64,000 bases of DNA from Stichopus chloronotus. Its lineage: Eukaryota; Echinodermata; Holothuroidea; Aspidochirotida; Stichopodidae. Under the pieces are notes generated by a model. The model had not been told where the DNA came from, did not search any database, and worked only from the letters and a program-made list of their open reading frames with translations. A program made the position numbers and the translations under genes. Each line of letters begins with the position of its first letter. Positions within the stretch are counted from its first letter, which is position 1. Positions 1 through 12,800 of the stretch are shown piece after piece. The DNA lies in assembly GCA_021234535.1 (NCBI GenBank), contig CM037833.1:20333738-20397737 (forward strand), read 5' to 3'.

Positions 1-702
1 ATTGCCTACTGAGTTGATAGGAAGACTTACAAAGCAGTAAAGGGTAAAGAAAAAACACACGAAGACTTAATATGGAATGTCTTGCAATTTATATTAATAT
101 ATACTATATTAATTTTCAACTTACACTGGATTTTCGTTTGAAACCTGATTTCACTTACAGGGGCATGTTGGAAGAGTATATATAACTTACATTCTCGATT
201 TTCCACGTCCTGATCTTTTACAAATCCAGACCAATATTTGGACATGAATGGCTGAATCCCGGATGTGGGATTTGACTCTTTTTTCTTCTTTTTTTTTTTG
301 GGGGGGGGGCTTCAGCCATTAGCTTGGATGTATCAGTCTTTATGCATTTGTGTCAAACATTTGACCATGAAGTTTTCTGGCCTTTGTTGAAATTTTCAAT
401 GGAAAGCGTATGAAACACAGCGGGTATGCATCATGATCCAATTGAAAAAAAAAAGTTCTTCGGACCTAAGCACGATAAATTACAAAATGGAATATCTGAA
501 AATCAATTTGTTACCAAAATGTCTCTGAGCACGCATTTACTGAAGATTCATCGCTAAAGGTCGTCCCTTGATAAACGATGGTGTCTTCGAAACAATCTCA
601 GCGGTGAACACTGGTCTTGTTTGCATCTAAATAGCCTACCATCTAAATATTTACAACTTCAACGATCTACTTAAGATATGCCTTAAGTATTGACTAACTA
701 AC
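1..702. other. Intron 10 (partial)
   Basis: No supported exon. Two minus-strand stretches end in donor-like GTAAGT (near 187 and 145), but neither continues the Rab domain in the required phase. Poly-T and poly-G runs lie at 281-309. Confidence 0.5.
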
Positions 703-832
703 CGATGGTGACTTGCGTGTTCGCTGTGAACGTATTGTGACAGAAACGTTGGACAAAGCTTGTCTTCCCGACACCTGAATCACCGCACATGACGACCTTG
801 AAGCAGCGGTCTGGTGTTCGCAGTTGTAAGAA
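703..832 (-). CDS. Exon 10: Rab GTPase N-terminus with P-loop
   Basis: A strong pyrimidine tract ends ttttccag. The exon reads FLQLRTPDRCFKVV, then the P-loop GDSGVGKTS, then FVQRFCHN and ANTQVTIG. It stops in phase 1 (ATC G) at donor GTTAGT. In Rab proteins the next residues are usually VDF, and I found no convincing exon for them in 1-702, so exon 11 is probably outside the window. The GxxxxGK[ST] motif is intact, so nucleotide binding is likely. Confidence 0.9.
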
Positions 833-3800
833 CTGGAAAAGAAAAGAAAAACAAGAATATGTGTAGACATGATTACATAACATGAAGTTGTCTCTAAAGA
901 CGTATACAAGGAATCTTTACTGACGTATACCAATGTTGCTTGAAATGATGTATGCGATGTTGTTGTTAATGACATATAACAATGTTGCCTTTAATGATGT
1001 ATGGGATGTTGTTTTTAATGACGTATAGCAATGTTCATTTTAAAGATGTATGCGATGTTGTATTTAATGACGTATAACAATGTTGCTTTTAATGAGGTAT
1101 GCGATCTTGTTTTTAAAGACGTATACCAGTGTTGCTTGTAATGATGTATGGGATGTTGTTTTTAATGACGTATAAAAATGTTGCTTTAATGATGTATGCG
1201 ATGTTGGTTTTAATGACATATAACAATGTTGCCGTTAATGAGGTATGGAAAGTTGTTTTTAATGACGTATAAAAATGTTGCTGTAAATGATGTATGCGAT
1301 GTTGTTTTTTAATGACGTATAACAATGTTGCCTTTAATGAGGTATGCGATGTTGTTTTTAATGACGTATAACAATGTTGCCTGTAACGATGTATGTCTTT
1401 AATGACGTTTGCGATGTTGTATGTAATGACGTATGTAATGTTGTCTTTTATGACGTTAACGTCGTTGTTTTTAATGATATATACTATATCTATCTTTAAA
1501 GATGTGACATACATCTACAAAAAGAGCTGACTGACTTTATTCAAAAGTTGCACAGTAATTCCTTGAATCAAAACACGTCGAAATTGTATCACTACCAATT
1601 ATCATTTTTTGAGATATGGCTGTTCAAAGTTAGACGAAACTGCAAATACGATGACATGGAGTATTGCACATTGTCTGTATTTCTTTTGTTAGGGCTATGT
1701 ATATTCCCTTGATTAATTACATGAAGTAATTGCGTGCATTGGCAAAAAGTTTTAAAAAAATTAAACGTTCATGTCCAAAAGTTTGGTATGTCTTTCAGTT
1801 TCACTATTCCTTCAATTTGTGAGGACATGTGAGTTCCAGGTAGTTAATTGTCAAATGATCTCACATTCTTCTGACATAACGACAAAAAAGTGTAGGATAC
1901 GATGATGTAGTGATTGACAGTTTTCATTCACATTGACCTTGTGCTTCTTGGATCAAGCCAACGTGAAGTATTTGGGTAATGAATATTCAGCTAGTCAAAA
2001 CAACTGATCACTGACGCTCTAATGATGTGATCAGGTTGTAGATCATTTGTAAAAACAGCGCTTCCTTCCAGCAAACACTACAATGCACGATACCGACCAA
2101 GGAAGGACGACTTGGTTAGTATACTTTTGATACAACGGTGATACATGTACTGCGTTTTATTCATTATGTAAACTCTTACAGCAAGAACCGTTAATTTTCA
2201 GGTATGATGTATGCTTTTTTTTTTAACTGTTTTATACCATCCCCGTTGCTTCTCAAACTAGTTCATGAACAACTATCCGTGACCATTGAAAAATAAAGGA
2301 AAAGTTACGATCAAACATGATCCTATCCTTCTGGTGTATCAGTAGCTGTGTATTTTGTAATGAAGCTTTTTTGTAAAGAAAACTTGTAGCGAACGAGGAC
2401 GAAAGGGAATGTTTTTTTAGAGGAGCCAGCAGGGAGTGGCCAGCAGGGATTTTTTTTTTTTTTTTTTTGAGGATGCGTGCTTTTTTATGCCCTCAGACGC
2501 GATGAAAATGGAAGCAAGTGAAACCGGTTGCCAATTTTGGGTCGAGATGTTTCTAGTACCTACCTGCATACTAACCTGCATTTGTTGGTCACATTCACAA
2601 TCGCTATAACTGCTGACTCTGCTCATCTGCATCACACCGACTCTCCTTGTTTCTTCCACTTTGTAATTCTCCTCCACCAAGTTTTCGTATTTCTCTCTGC
2701 AATTGAGTACAGAAGAGGGGTGATGATAAATATCAAAAGAAGGGTTAATTGACTGAAAAGCTAACCAAAACAGGACTTAGGTACTATAAGAGTTCAAGTG
2801 GAAGAAAGAAAAGAGTAGTACACAGATTGTCTATTGCCTATGCAAAAGTCGACCTCACAATTGCATGACTTTTTTTTTTTTTCCAATTTCATTTGGTCTT
2901 CCCTATGAGTGACTTAATCACGGTTAGACACATTTGGACCGTTAATTATTTAGCAAGTGATAGCAGTGGGTCAACCGCAATTTCCTTACGTTTGCATCTC
3001 AGCCAGTGTGTGTGTGTCATTACAGATGATGTCCGAAAGATTCAAATTTCATTTAAACTTGGACTTTCATCCATGATCATTCGTTTATGATTAGAAACTA
3101 CAGCTAAGGAGATCATGTGTCGCTCAAAGCGGCAAGAAAACATCCATTAATTGGCAGTCAAAGCTCAGAGAGATATTAAAATTATCGAACATGAGCGTTA
3201 CTGGATTTCTGCTACTGGATGACACTGATGCAGCACGAACCTGAGTTTTTCCAACTGTAGTTCTAAATTTCTTCTGTCTCTGGAAACTTCCTCCTGTTCT
3301 TCTAAGGCCTCGGAATATTCCCTACAACAACAAAAAAAGAAAGTCAAAACAGATTTCGATGTATGAAAGGCATAAACTACCCTGACGACTTATCGCTACC
3401 ATATGGTTACGGTAGCAAGATATTCTCACGTGAGTCCAGAGGACGTTTCGAGGATTGCAAGGTATTAAAACCTAGTCATGGTCACTTCGTTTTGTTTCTA
3501 CTTCTACAAATTACAGCATGAATGTTATCAGCAAAAATCATCGTTGTGAACATCTCGACATGAAAAGAACCACACGATTTAAGCATTTCCCAAGTCTCCC
3601 TTTCTCTGGGATTACTAAGATTACCTTTGTATAAACTCTCTTTCCCTTTGTGTTTCTTCTTGAAGTTGAAGGCACAACTGTTGTGTTTCGTTCAGTCCCG
3701 CCAGAGACTGATCCAGTCGCATTCTGAGTTGAGTATTTTCCTAGGAAGAGAACCAAAAATAAGTGGTGAAATTAAAATTTGCGACAAGTAAGTGCGCTTG

Positions 3801-6800
3801 TAAATTATTATAACAGCGGACATCGATATTATGGAGCAACCAATGAAAAACAAAACAATAACACGACAGGGGAAAATCCTTTACAACCAATCAATTTACA
3901 AGAATGGTGCTGCAACTTTTCCTAAAAGCAGGTCTGAGGAGTCCAGATTTTACGTTGCAACAATATGCTTATCAACGGTTTTGATCGCACAAGAAGGTGT
4001 TAAAAATGTATACTCTTTCTTAATACCTTTAGATTTACATCTTCCAACCAATCTTGTTGGCAGTGTAGAAGGCAGAAACGATCAACAAACTATGAAATAA
4101 AGCATAAATCAGCTTGATCATAGTTGGTTGCCGGCCAGAAATATTATCGCGAAAGATTAAGACGTTACAGCAACCCGACGACTTGTCTAAAACACTGTTT
4201 GGATTAAGATAACATTTGGGCCAATCAATAGCAATGGCACGAAAGCTTTCGCGGTAAGAATGTTATATTACTGAAACATGTTATTACAGGTCGCGATTCA
4301 GTTTGCAGTCCTGTATCCAGGCCCCTACCACAAGACCTGCAGTTCCGCTCAGCCTATGATAATAGACTTAGGTTAGCAACGTTTATAACGAGTTTTAATT
4401 TCGTGCTCATAATTGTCAAGTAAAATGTTCCACTTGTTGTAAAATCGTCTCACATTGATGTCTCACAGAGAGGCTAAAAGAGATTTCCACCTGATGTCAT
4501 TGTGTTTCAATTGGACATAATGGCCGTCCCTGCACATGCGGACAGGGTGATTTTATCAATACACCAGCATGGCATAGCTTTTTTCATCACTGTTGTGCAA
4601 AGGACGCCTCCCAGTCACAATACTAGCTTACGCGCAGCTCGTGACGTACGTAAGTGAAGAACTTTTAAATACTACGTTCGCTGGACAGAGGTCACTTGTT
4701 TATCATTCAGGATTTTTTAAATATGTCTTACCTTTGATAAATTATCATTTTCTGAGATGATATTTGCCTCATGTCGACTTAGTTCCATTACCATCTGTTC
4801 TAACTGAAATGTATAGAGAGGGGAAACAAGAGGGGGCAATGTGAATTTAAGTAACTGATTCGGTTAGGATCTGGAAAAGTGACAATTTGCATACACAAAA
4901 TAAAGATGTAGACTGCTAATTTAAAACAAAATGTATCCTTTTTGGTCCTTTAGTTTTGTCAAATATCACGCAATATTGCTTCCATTAAGGCAAACATACT
5001 TCACTTGACCGAAGAAAAAAGAGGAGACACAAGGGAGACAGAAGGGAGACGGAGGAAGGAATTGAGCAAAAAGGTTGCAAGGTAAGAAAGATGAAGGGGA
5101 AAGGAGTAAAGGAGGAGGGAGAGAGAAGAGGATGGGTAGCAAAGAGGTAAGAAGGGAAGGCGAGAGAACGGGAAGGATATTTAGAATAGGGCAGAGTAGG
5201 AGGACAGTAAATTGTAAGAAAAGGGGAAGATGAATAGAGCAAAAGGAGACGCTAGAATATGAGTTCAAGACAAAAGAATCAGAGGAAAGTAAACAATATT
5301 ATGACTGGCATGAGGAAGAGAAAAGAAAGAAAACTGTAAACAAATTAAATAGAAAACAAAGAAGGAATGAAATGCTAGTCCAGGAATGGACTGAAAGCGA
5401 CATGTCAAACGGAGGAATAAGAAACTGGTTGAATGAAAAGCGTGAGATCTGAATAAGGCGGAATGAGGAAGAAAGGAACTTGATTACGACTGCTCTGTTA
5501 TTTGTTGTAACAGTTGTTTCAGGAGACGACTGGCAGAAAAAGGAGAAAGGATGGCAAAACGAAATGAAAGGAAACGTTATTGTAGAAAGAATGGCAGGAA
5601 TGTGCACGAATAGAACGGACAGGAGGTGAAGTATGTGACACAACAGAAGGATTCTTTCTCTTACTTGTTGATTTTGTTGGAGTCTGTCTCTCTCACGTCT
5701 CTCTACTTCTTCCAACGATTGTTCAAGCTGAAATAAAAATGAAGACATTTTTTTTTCATAATTAAGCGTGAATTATGGGAATAATTCTGACTGTTATTAT
5801 ATCACAAACAGTAAGTGAACAACATAATTCGAAATGGCAGTTCGTTCAAATTGACAACAGCAAGAAGGTGTGTGACTCCATGTGCTTTGCAAACCATAAG
5901 AAGGTTTTGGGCCTTTATTTTACTACTTGGTTGCTTTTTCTGAGTTTTATAGCAATGTATTTCTTTTGTTTACTGCTACATTACTTTTCAGAGTTGTGAA
6001 GAAAAGTATCAGTGGTACTTCTCTTGGGACCTAAGCTTTCAGAAGTTTTCAGAACGTGACGCACAACTGATTTTGAAAAAAATAAATAGCAAGTAAGTCT
6101 TTAGCCCGAACAAAGTAATCACCCCATGTTTTGTTTTACCATTTTAGGTATGATGTTTATACATGGAAACGACTAAATTGAAGTCGCAATGCTGTGTTTC
6201 CCTTGTGACGAATCTTTTAAACGTGTCTGCTTCTACGTTTTTGAGCAAGATAAAAATGTTACTGCCCCAGGGGTTTCTCAAAGGACATTTATTAATGCTG
6301 AGTGTTACAATAATATGCCATGCTCTACAGATGCAGTACTCATTTTACTTGGCGCCACATCTGAACTTCTATCCCGCTTGCCTGCGAAGGCTTCATGAGT
6401 TGTAAATTTTTGATGTTGGTAGTCTCCATTTCGAGTTAAGATGCATTTTAAATGATTGTACACAGAGGGAGGGAATTTGTGGAATTATTTGAACATTATT
6501 AAAAATTTAAAATGTTTCACTGTCGGAATCTACCCTCCATATTGTCGAATTAACGAAAAAGCTTTCCAGACTCACTAAAACTGCGTATCCTTGACAACGT
6601 ACCATGGGGACATGATAATCATACTTTACTGAACCCAACCGCCATATAAATTAATTAAATCATCCGCCTTGGGGTTTCTTTGTCGTAAATTACAATTGAA
6701 GAAGTTGCTTTCGTTATATAACACCTCGAGGACCATATTTGTCGGGAAATGGACTCGAGATACTGTTAAAAGAGCAGAAAAAAAAAATTACAGAAAATTC

Positions 6801-9800
6801 TGAACATCATATGCCACAGCGTAAGATGCAGTTTTTTACGATTGTGGTGTGGTTTGTTTGTGCGTGTGTGTGTGTGTATGTGTATTAACTTTATAGCTAA
6901 GCATTGGTAAGTACAGGTTTGCCAATACAGGCATTATTCAAATCACTACTTTAAAAGTGACCAGCTTTTTCATATTCTTATTATTTTTGTCGTTTTATTC
7001 TCAATAAGACATTTTGAAATAAAATTTTTGCCGATGTTAAATCGCATTGTGTAACAGGCGATGGAATTTTATTATGCTATATGGCCCAAATAGATAGATG
7101 TGGATTATAGGTACTTCAAAGGAATATAACTGAAAATAATTCTAACGAGCAGGGTGAAAACAGTCCTTTTCACTGACAAGAGGTGCAGTTCAGGACAATT
7201 TCATATCCAACTGTAACCTTAATTGGGTATTTTAGTCATACTCCAAACATGGAAATTTTTTTTTTTTAAATATTCTCATCATTTAAAGGCGGGTTAGACG
7301 TAACTCGTAATTGAAATATCAGAAAATGTGATGACGTCAGCAAATATGAGGCGTAACTGTGCATGGTACATTATATGCGTCTACGCATGATGCGCTTCAC
7401 TTGCAACGATGTCCGAGAGTATAAGGGCAAAGAGACAATTGAATCTGGTCCTGCGCCTGTTGTCATAGTTACGTAATGACCTTTGTCCAGCATCAACGGA
7501 CATACACTGTGAGTATGTATCGTTGTATAAATGGTTGTCTTGTGCCAGGGATCAACCGGGGAGAGGTATTTTCAAATTTTCTTCTCTTTCTATTTAATGA
7601 ATTCCTATCGGTACACTGAAAGAAAGCGCTCAAAACTTCGGTGCCACTCACAATTGTTAGAGCAGCATTTTGTTGTTCAAGCTAACTACAATCTTGGACA
7701 AAATTTTTGGGACACTTTGTCGTATGTTGCAAATATAATACAGAATTTTACGTGAGAGGATAACATGAAACCCTTTCCAATGTTGCGCTATAGGAGTGAA
7801 TGTACACTTTGAACAGCGATCCTATAGCCAACATTGAACGGGGGAGCGGGGTGTCCCAAGGTATTTTGTCCAAGATTGTAGTAATTACTAAGGGACCTCT
7901 CGAATACGCAAAGCGACGGTACAACAAGGAGGACAATGTTACAAGTCCCGCTGTCTATTTTAATCAGCAAATACACAATTACGTATAAATACCAGGGACG
8001 ACTTTCTTTCTCTTTAAGTTGCTTTGAATCCTAGTTTGCAAGGACACGCGTCGTGCAAATACTTTTAGATAAACAGTCACCTTTACCATGGTAAAGGTAT
8101 CACGAAGCCAACTCTCTTAAGGTTTGAGACCGCAGCTAATCAAACAAAACTCTCTGAGTGAATATTTCGCCACTGTACCCCCCCCCCACCTCCCCCTCCT
8201 CACTCCGTGTTTCCACTAGTTGCTGTTACCTCAAAAGCACTCGATGTTAACTTACCTCTTTCTTCTTTTGGGAAATTCTGTCAACTTCTATCTCCTTCTC
8301 ATTTAAATATCTTTCCAGTTCGCTTTCCATTTCTCTTCGATACTGTCAATCGGTGAAGATAGGAAAATATTAAAATGGAATATCAATTGTATCTTTCCTT
8401 AACTTAAGTTCGCATCGATATAGATAGGCCATAACTAACACCTTTGGAATTTCAATTCATGTCAGAATGGTTGGCCTCTTAAGTTGACATCCTGAACATT
8501 ACTGAAGTAAAAAATGGGTTTAGACCGGTTCATAAATTTCATGTGATACATTTTGTGAGAAAACAGATGCAATTTAGTAAAAGCTTTTAAAATGTCATCC
8601 GTCTTAGCTTTGACTGAGACCTCTACATCGACTTTATCCCGTCGGGGATTATTTCTTAGTTTTGAATGTTTTTGAGATTCTTTTTCTCCGTGCAGACACA
8701 ACTTGGCTGAGTGGGGGAAAAGCAATTCGGTTTTAAAAACCTGTCAAATATAACAGGTCAACTAGAAGATATATCGTAGCTCGCTGAAAAGGGGTCTCTC
8801 AAAGTTACTTACTAATTCAAATAAAAACGATCTTCTTCAGATCATTTTTTGAAGTTTCTTGTTCCATCCAGCGTCGTCCCCCCCCCCCTCTCCCACCCCG
8901 TCGTCAATCAGCTCTCTATTAAGAATTCTATAAGTATTCCTTGATATTGAATTTGACGATATATTTGTAGAGACTGTCGTATCTTAAGACGTAGTGGACC
9001 GTCCGACTGCGGTTTTTTTAAGATCAAGCGTCATTTTCAGACAGGGAGAGGCAGAGATTTTAGGAATTGTTATCCCACTGACAGGTTAAGAGGTTCTTAA
9101 ATGAAAGAGAATGGTTTTTAAGCGAGAGGACGTCCCTGGTGGAGAACATTTCTTATTTCATCTTAAACTTCGACAAACAGTGTACAATCTAGAATCATTT
9201 TATTGCAGATTTATCTTCAGATGTTGTGGGAATTAAGGTCGCTTTACCTTAGTGAACTGTCCTACGTTTTCCTTAGGACAGTCAACATTGAAAAGAAATG
9301 TTAACGATTTTTGAGTAGTTGTCTCTGTGTGACGTCATAGATTTCCCATAATGCCATTTTGAAGCAGACATAATTTCTTCGAAATTCTAACCTTTTCAAA
9401 AAGATTAATGTCCTTGAGACAATGTCCTTCAGAATGTTTTCACCAATAAGGAGAGAAAATTTGTGTTATTTTTACGACGTATGAACCTTTCTTTAATGAA
9501 TATTACCTTTAAGCCTGTGGTAACCGTGATCTCACGACTCTTAATTTCATGCAGTTTTGGAAACTAATAATTTAATAATTAGAGTTTTTCCAAGTCTAAT
9601 CTGCTTGTTTAACACGTCCCAAGGTCTTACAAAAAAAGGGATCTATGAACGCGTAAAAGATCATTAGTCATCGTTACTAACGTTTTTGACAGTAGATTGT
9701 CTCATCCAGTAAAATATAAAATGTTGCATTTTATGATAAATTAATATTTTGCAAAACAAGTCACCTTCTTGTCAGCTAACAGATAATCCTCTAACAGATA

Positions 9801-12800
9801 ATGAATGAAAAAAGTGAAACTTTCTGTTGCATCACATACAATTGTTGGCACGTACCAATTCTGCGAATAAAACTTCGGGTGACCATAATTCAGTACTATC
9901 ACAGTCTAAATTCTCTTGAAAGGAAAAACCGTTGTACTACCTTCCAGATAGTCCTGATACTTCAAATACACTTTTTTTTAAACAATAAGGCAACATTCGG
10001 CAGTTCAATAAATTCACGTCCAAGAAAATATGAAGTTCTTATGAATATACATTTTATTCACTCGCAAGTCGCCATGTTGTTGTGAAAGTACGTGATTCGT
10101 GACGTCACACATGCACCTGTACATGTCCACGCAGTATTGTCGGTGCATGTTGAACGTCATACATCTCCAAAATGGCGAAACGATATACAACAACGGCGGG
10201 AGGTTTGAAGTTATATTTGGGAAAAAGTAATTACGAAAATAAAACCAATACTGTCGTGACTGTTTCCACATAGATGTACACTAAGTGTAGACTGAATTGC
10301 AAACACTCACTACGGTTCTTCTTTCTCTAAAGGACTACGAATGCCGTAAAACATTCACGGTGACCTTTCATCGTACATCTAACAAGACGTAGGGAATGGA
10401 AAAAAAATATGTTTTGTGTGTGTGGGTGTGTGTACCCTTGTTTTCGGGTGGGATCGAGGACCGAAACAATAGATTTTAGGTCCTCTGTAGAAAATTCAAT
10501 AGATTTCTCCGATCCTCTCAAGATTAACAATAGACAGTCTATTGCTACGGTTAGGGTTGAGGGAGAAAAAACAAAAGAAAGCACAATGAGTTCCTCGGAA
10601 TGGATGGAAAACAAAGCTATGTGTTTGTGTTTGTGTGCGTGTGTGTGTGGAAACAGAAACACTGAATAACTAATTCTAGTGAGACAGAGTTCTGGTATCC
10701 TATGACCTTTGAAAGTCGTTGAGTGTCGTCAATGAAGTGAATATCTTTAAAGTAAATTTCTTTTTACCTTCCTCTTTAAACTTTCTCTTTCTCTCTCCAA
10801 GATGGCCTCCACTTCTTCATAAAGTTTCCTCATGTCTTCTGAATGGTCGCCATGTTTTCTAAATTTCCAAGAAAAAAAAACATCGATTCTATTGACAATG
10901 GAAATATTTGGTACAAATTAAAATATAGTCCTTGACCGATACAGGATAAAAAAGACTAACCCAGTCAAAGCCTCCCTAATCCCCTCATTAAAGTCTCCCC
11001 CCCCATATATCCCCTACACCTCGACGTATGCACACACACACAGACTAACACATAGACGTCCCCCCCCCCCGAGGGTTTTCAAATTCTCACGTTGAAATAA
11101 AAACATAGCCTATTTGCCAATGAATGAACCTTTTTGCATATCAAATTCGCACCACGATTTTATGATGCAATGAAAGACCTCACTTGAAGAGATAGCTTCT
11201 CGCCGGATATTTTGCAAACTTGTTTTTACGGCAGAATTTCTTTGAATCCCTCTAAATGGAATTCTTTAAATTGTACTCGATTTTTAAGTCAAGCCCTACG
11301 TATCAGGTCGTACGATCCATTCGTTCGGCTCATAGCGCCTCATTAAATTGGCAATATATAGAGCATACCACTCCTACGATGCAATTAGGGGTGTTAAAAA
11401 TATAAAAGGTGATGTATGACCTTTAGTGGATTCACAGTTAAATTTTCAAAGCTGTCGGCAGAACAAAAGCCCAAAATCTTAAAAACAATCGGTAACAGGA
11501 AGTTGTCATTACTTCCCTATCTTGCGGGACGTGCTCAGGAAATTAAACAAAAGTATTGAGGTTCGATAATAGGTTTTACTGCGTCTGAGGGGAGGGGAGG
11601 GCTAGCTTTGACATGACTTGTAGGTTTTGGACAATTTATATTTTTGCTTGGCTATTAATACCAAGATGGAAGGTACTAGATGAAGAGGTAATTATCTGGT
11701 CGATATGGTGCAAAGATCTACAACATTTGTAGGCTTTATTTGGTAAGTTACGTACTTGAAAGAGAGATTACAAAATAAGTAGTACGAAATCGCTTTCCAC
11801 TGGAAAGGTTTTTAGAACATTTTGGTCATTGGCTGAGGGGTTCCTTTCTAACCACGTCTTTAACAGGACAATCCATGTGAACAGGACTGGTACTATGAAC
11901 AGTTCAGAGTGAGTGCTTATGTAGTTTGTCCCCTGATCAGTCCAACTGATCCTCATACACCTTCGTGAAACGCGCGCTCAAATATTTGGATACGGTGCCT
12001 TCCTTTTTTCAGAAAAGCGACCTTCCTACCCGTAGTAATATTTTTCTCAGTGTGTCCTCTTAGACATTGTCCTCTCACTGATTTTTTTTTTTCAAAGTGC
12101 ATTTTCAAAATTTACCTCGCCCTCTTCCTCGACTGTGAGAGGGTTACGCAGCCCTTCAACACAAAAATTCGAGGAGTTTCTATACTCGTGTAAATGGAAA
12201 AAGAAGTGATAATTTTGATCCATCGGATCTGATTTACTCTTTTCCTGGCCAGATCATCATTAATTTTGATCCATCGAATCTGGTTTACTCACTTCCTTGC
12301 CAGATCATCACTCATTTTGATCCATTGAATCTGATTTACTCACTTTCTTGTCAGATCATCATTAATTTTGATCCATCGAATCTGATTTACTCATTTCCTT
12401 GATAGATCATCATGGATTTTGATCCATTGAATCTGATTTACTCACTTCCTTGCCAGATCATCATTAATTTTGATCAATCGAATCTGATCTACTCACTTTC
12501 TTGCCAGATCATCATTAGAGGATTGCAGTCTCTTCAATTCCTCGACGGCCTTCCTCAAGAAATTTTGAAACGTCAGAAGAAGCTCTGGTTCGTCTTCTTT
12601 CAGTCTTTGCCATAGAACGTACAGCTCGTCTTCACTGGTGGTGTAACAATAGACGATCAAAAGGAAAGAAGAAAGAAGAATAAAATTCAGGAAGAAAGGT
12701 CACGTGCTTTGAAGGATCCCATGAAAGGCAGATGAGGACCATGACCTCACCCACTCCAAGGTTGGACAACAAAATTGTTTATGGTATTAAACGTTGGAAA

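Larger units (their letters stand above)
1513..4731. other. Introns 9 (rest), 8, 7 and 6
   Basis: Apart from exons 7-9, which are listed separately, this stretch holds poly-T runs (2449-2470, 2871-2882) and no other feature I can support. Short open frames here are not exon-like. Confidence 0.5.

Noticed and set aside
145..245. Possible exon 11 of the Rab GTPase
   Set aside because: Donor-like GTAAGT signals and an FQTK word looked promising, but the required phase 1 frame does not give a Rab switch I sequence.
1113..1514. 133-codon minus-strand frame
   Set aside because: It is a translation of the 49-bp minisatellite, with repeated Thr/Ser/Ile/Tyr words and no independent coding sign.
4966..5748. 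Long Pro/Ser/Leu/Phe-rich minus-strand frames
   Set aside because: They come from the purine-biased intron. Only 5665-5727 inside this span is a true exon.
12117..12133. 17-bp microexon between exons 2 and 3
   Set aside because: It has cacag and GTAAAT ends, but exons 2 and 3 already join in phase and 17 bp would break the frame.
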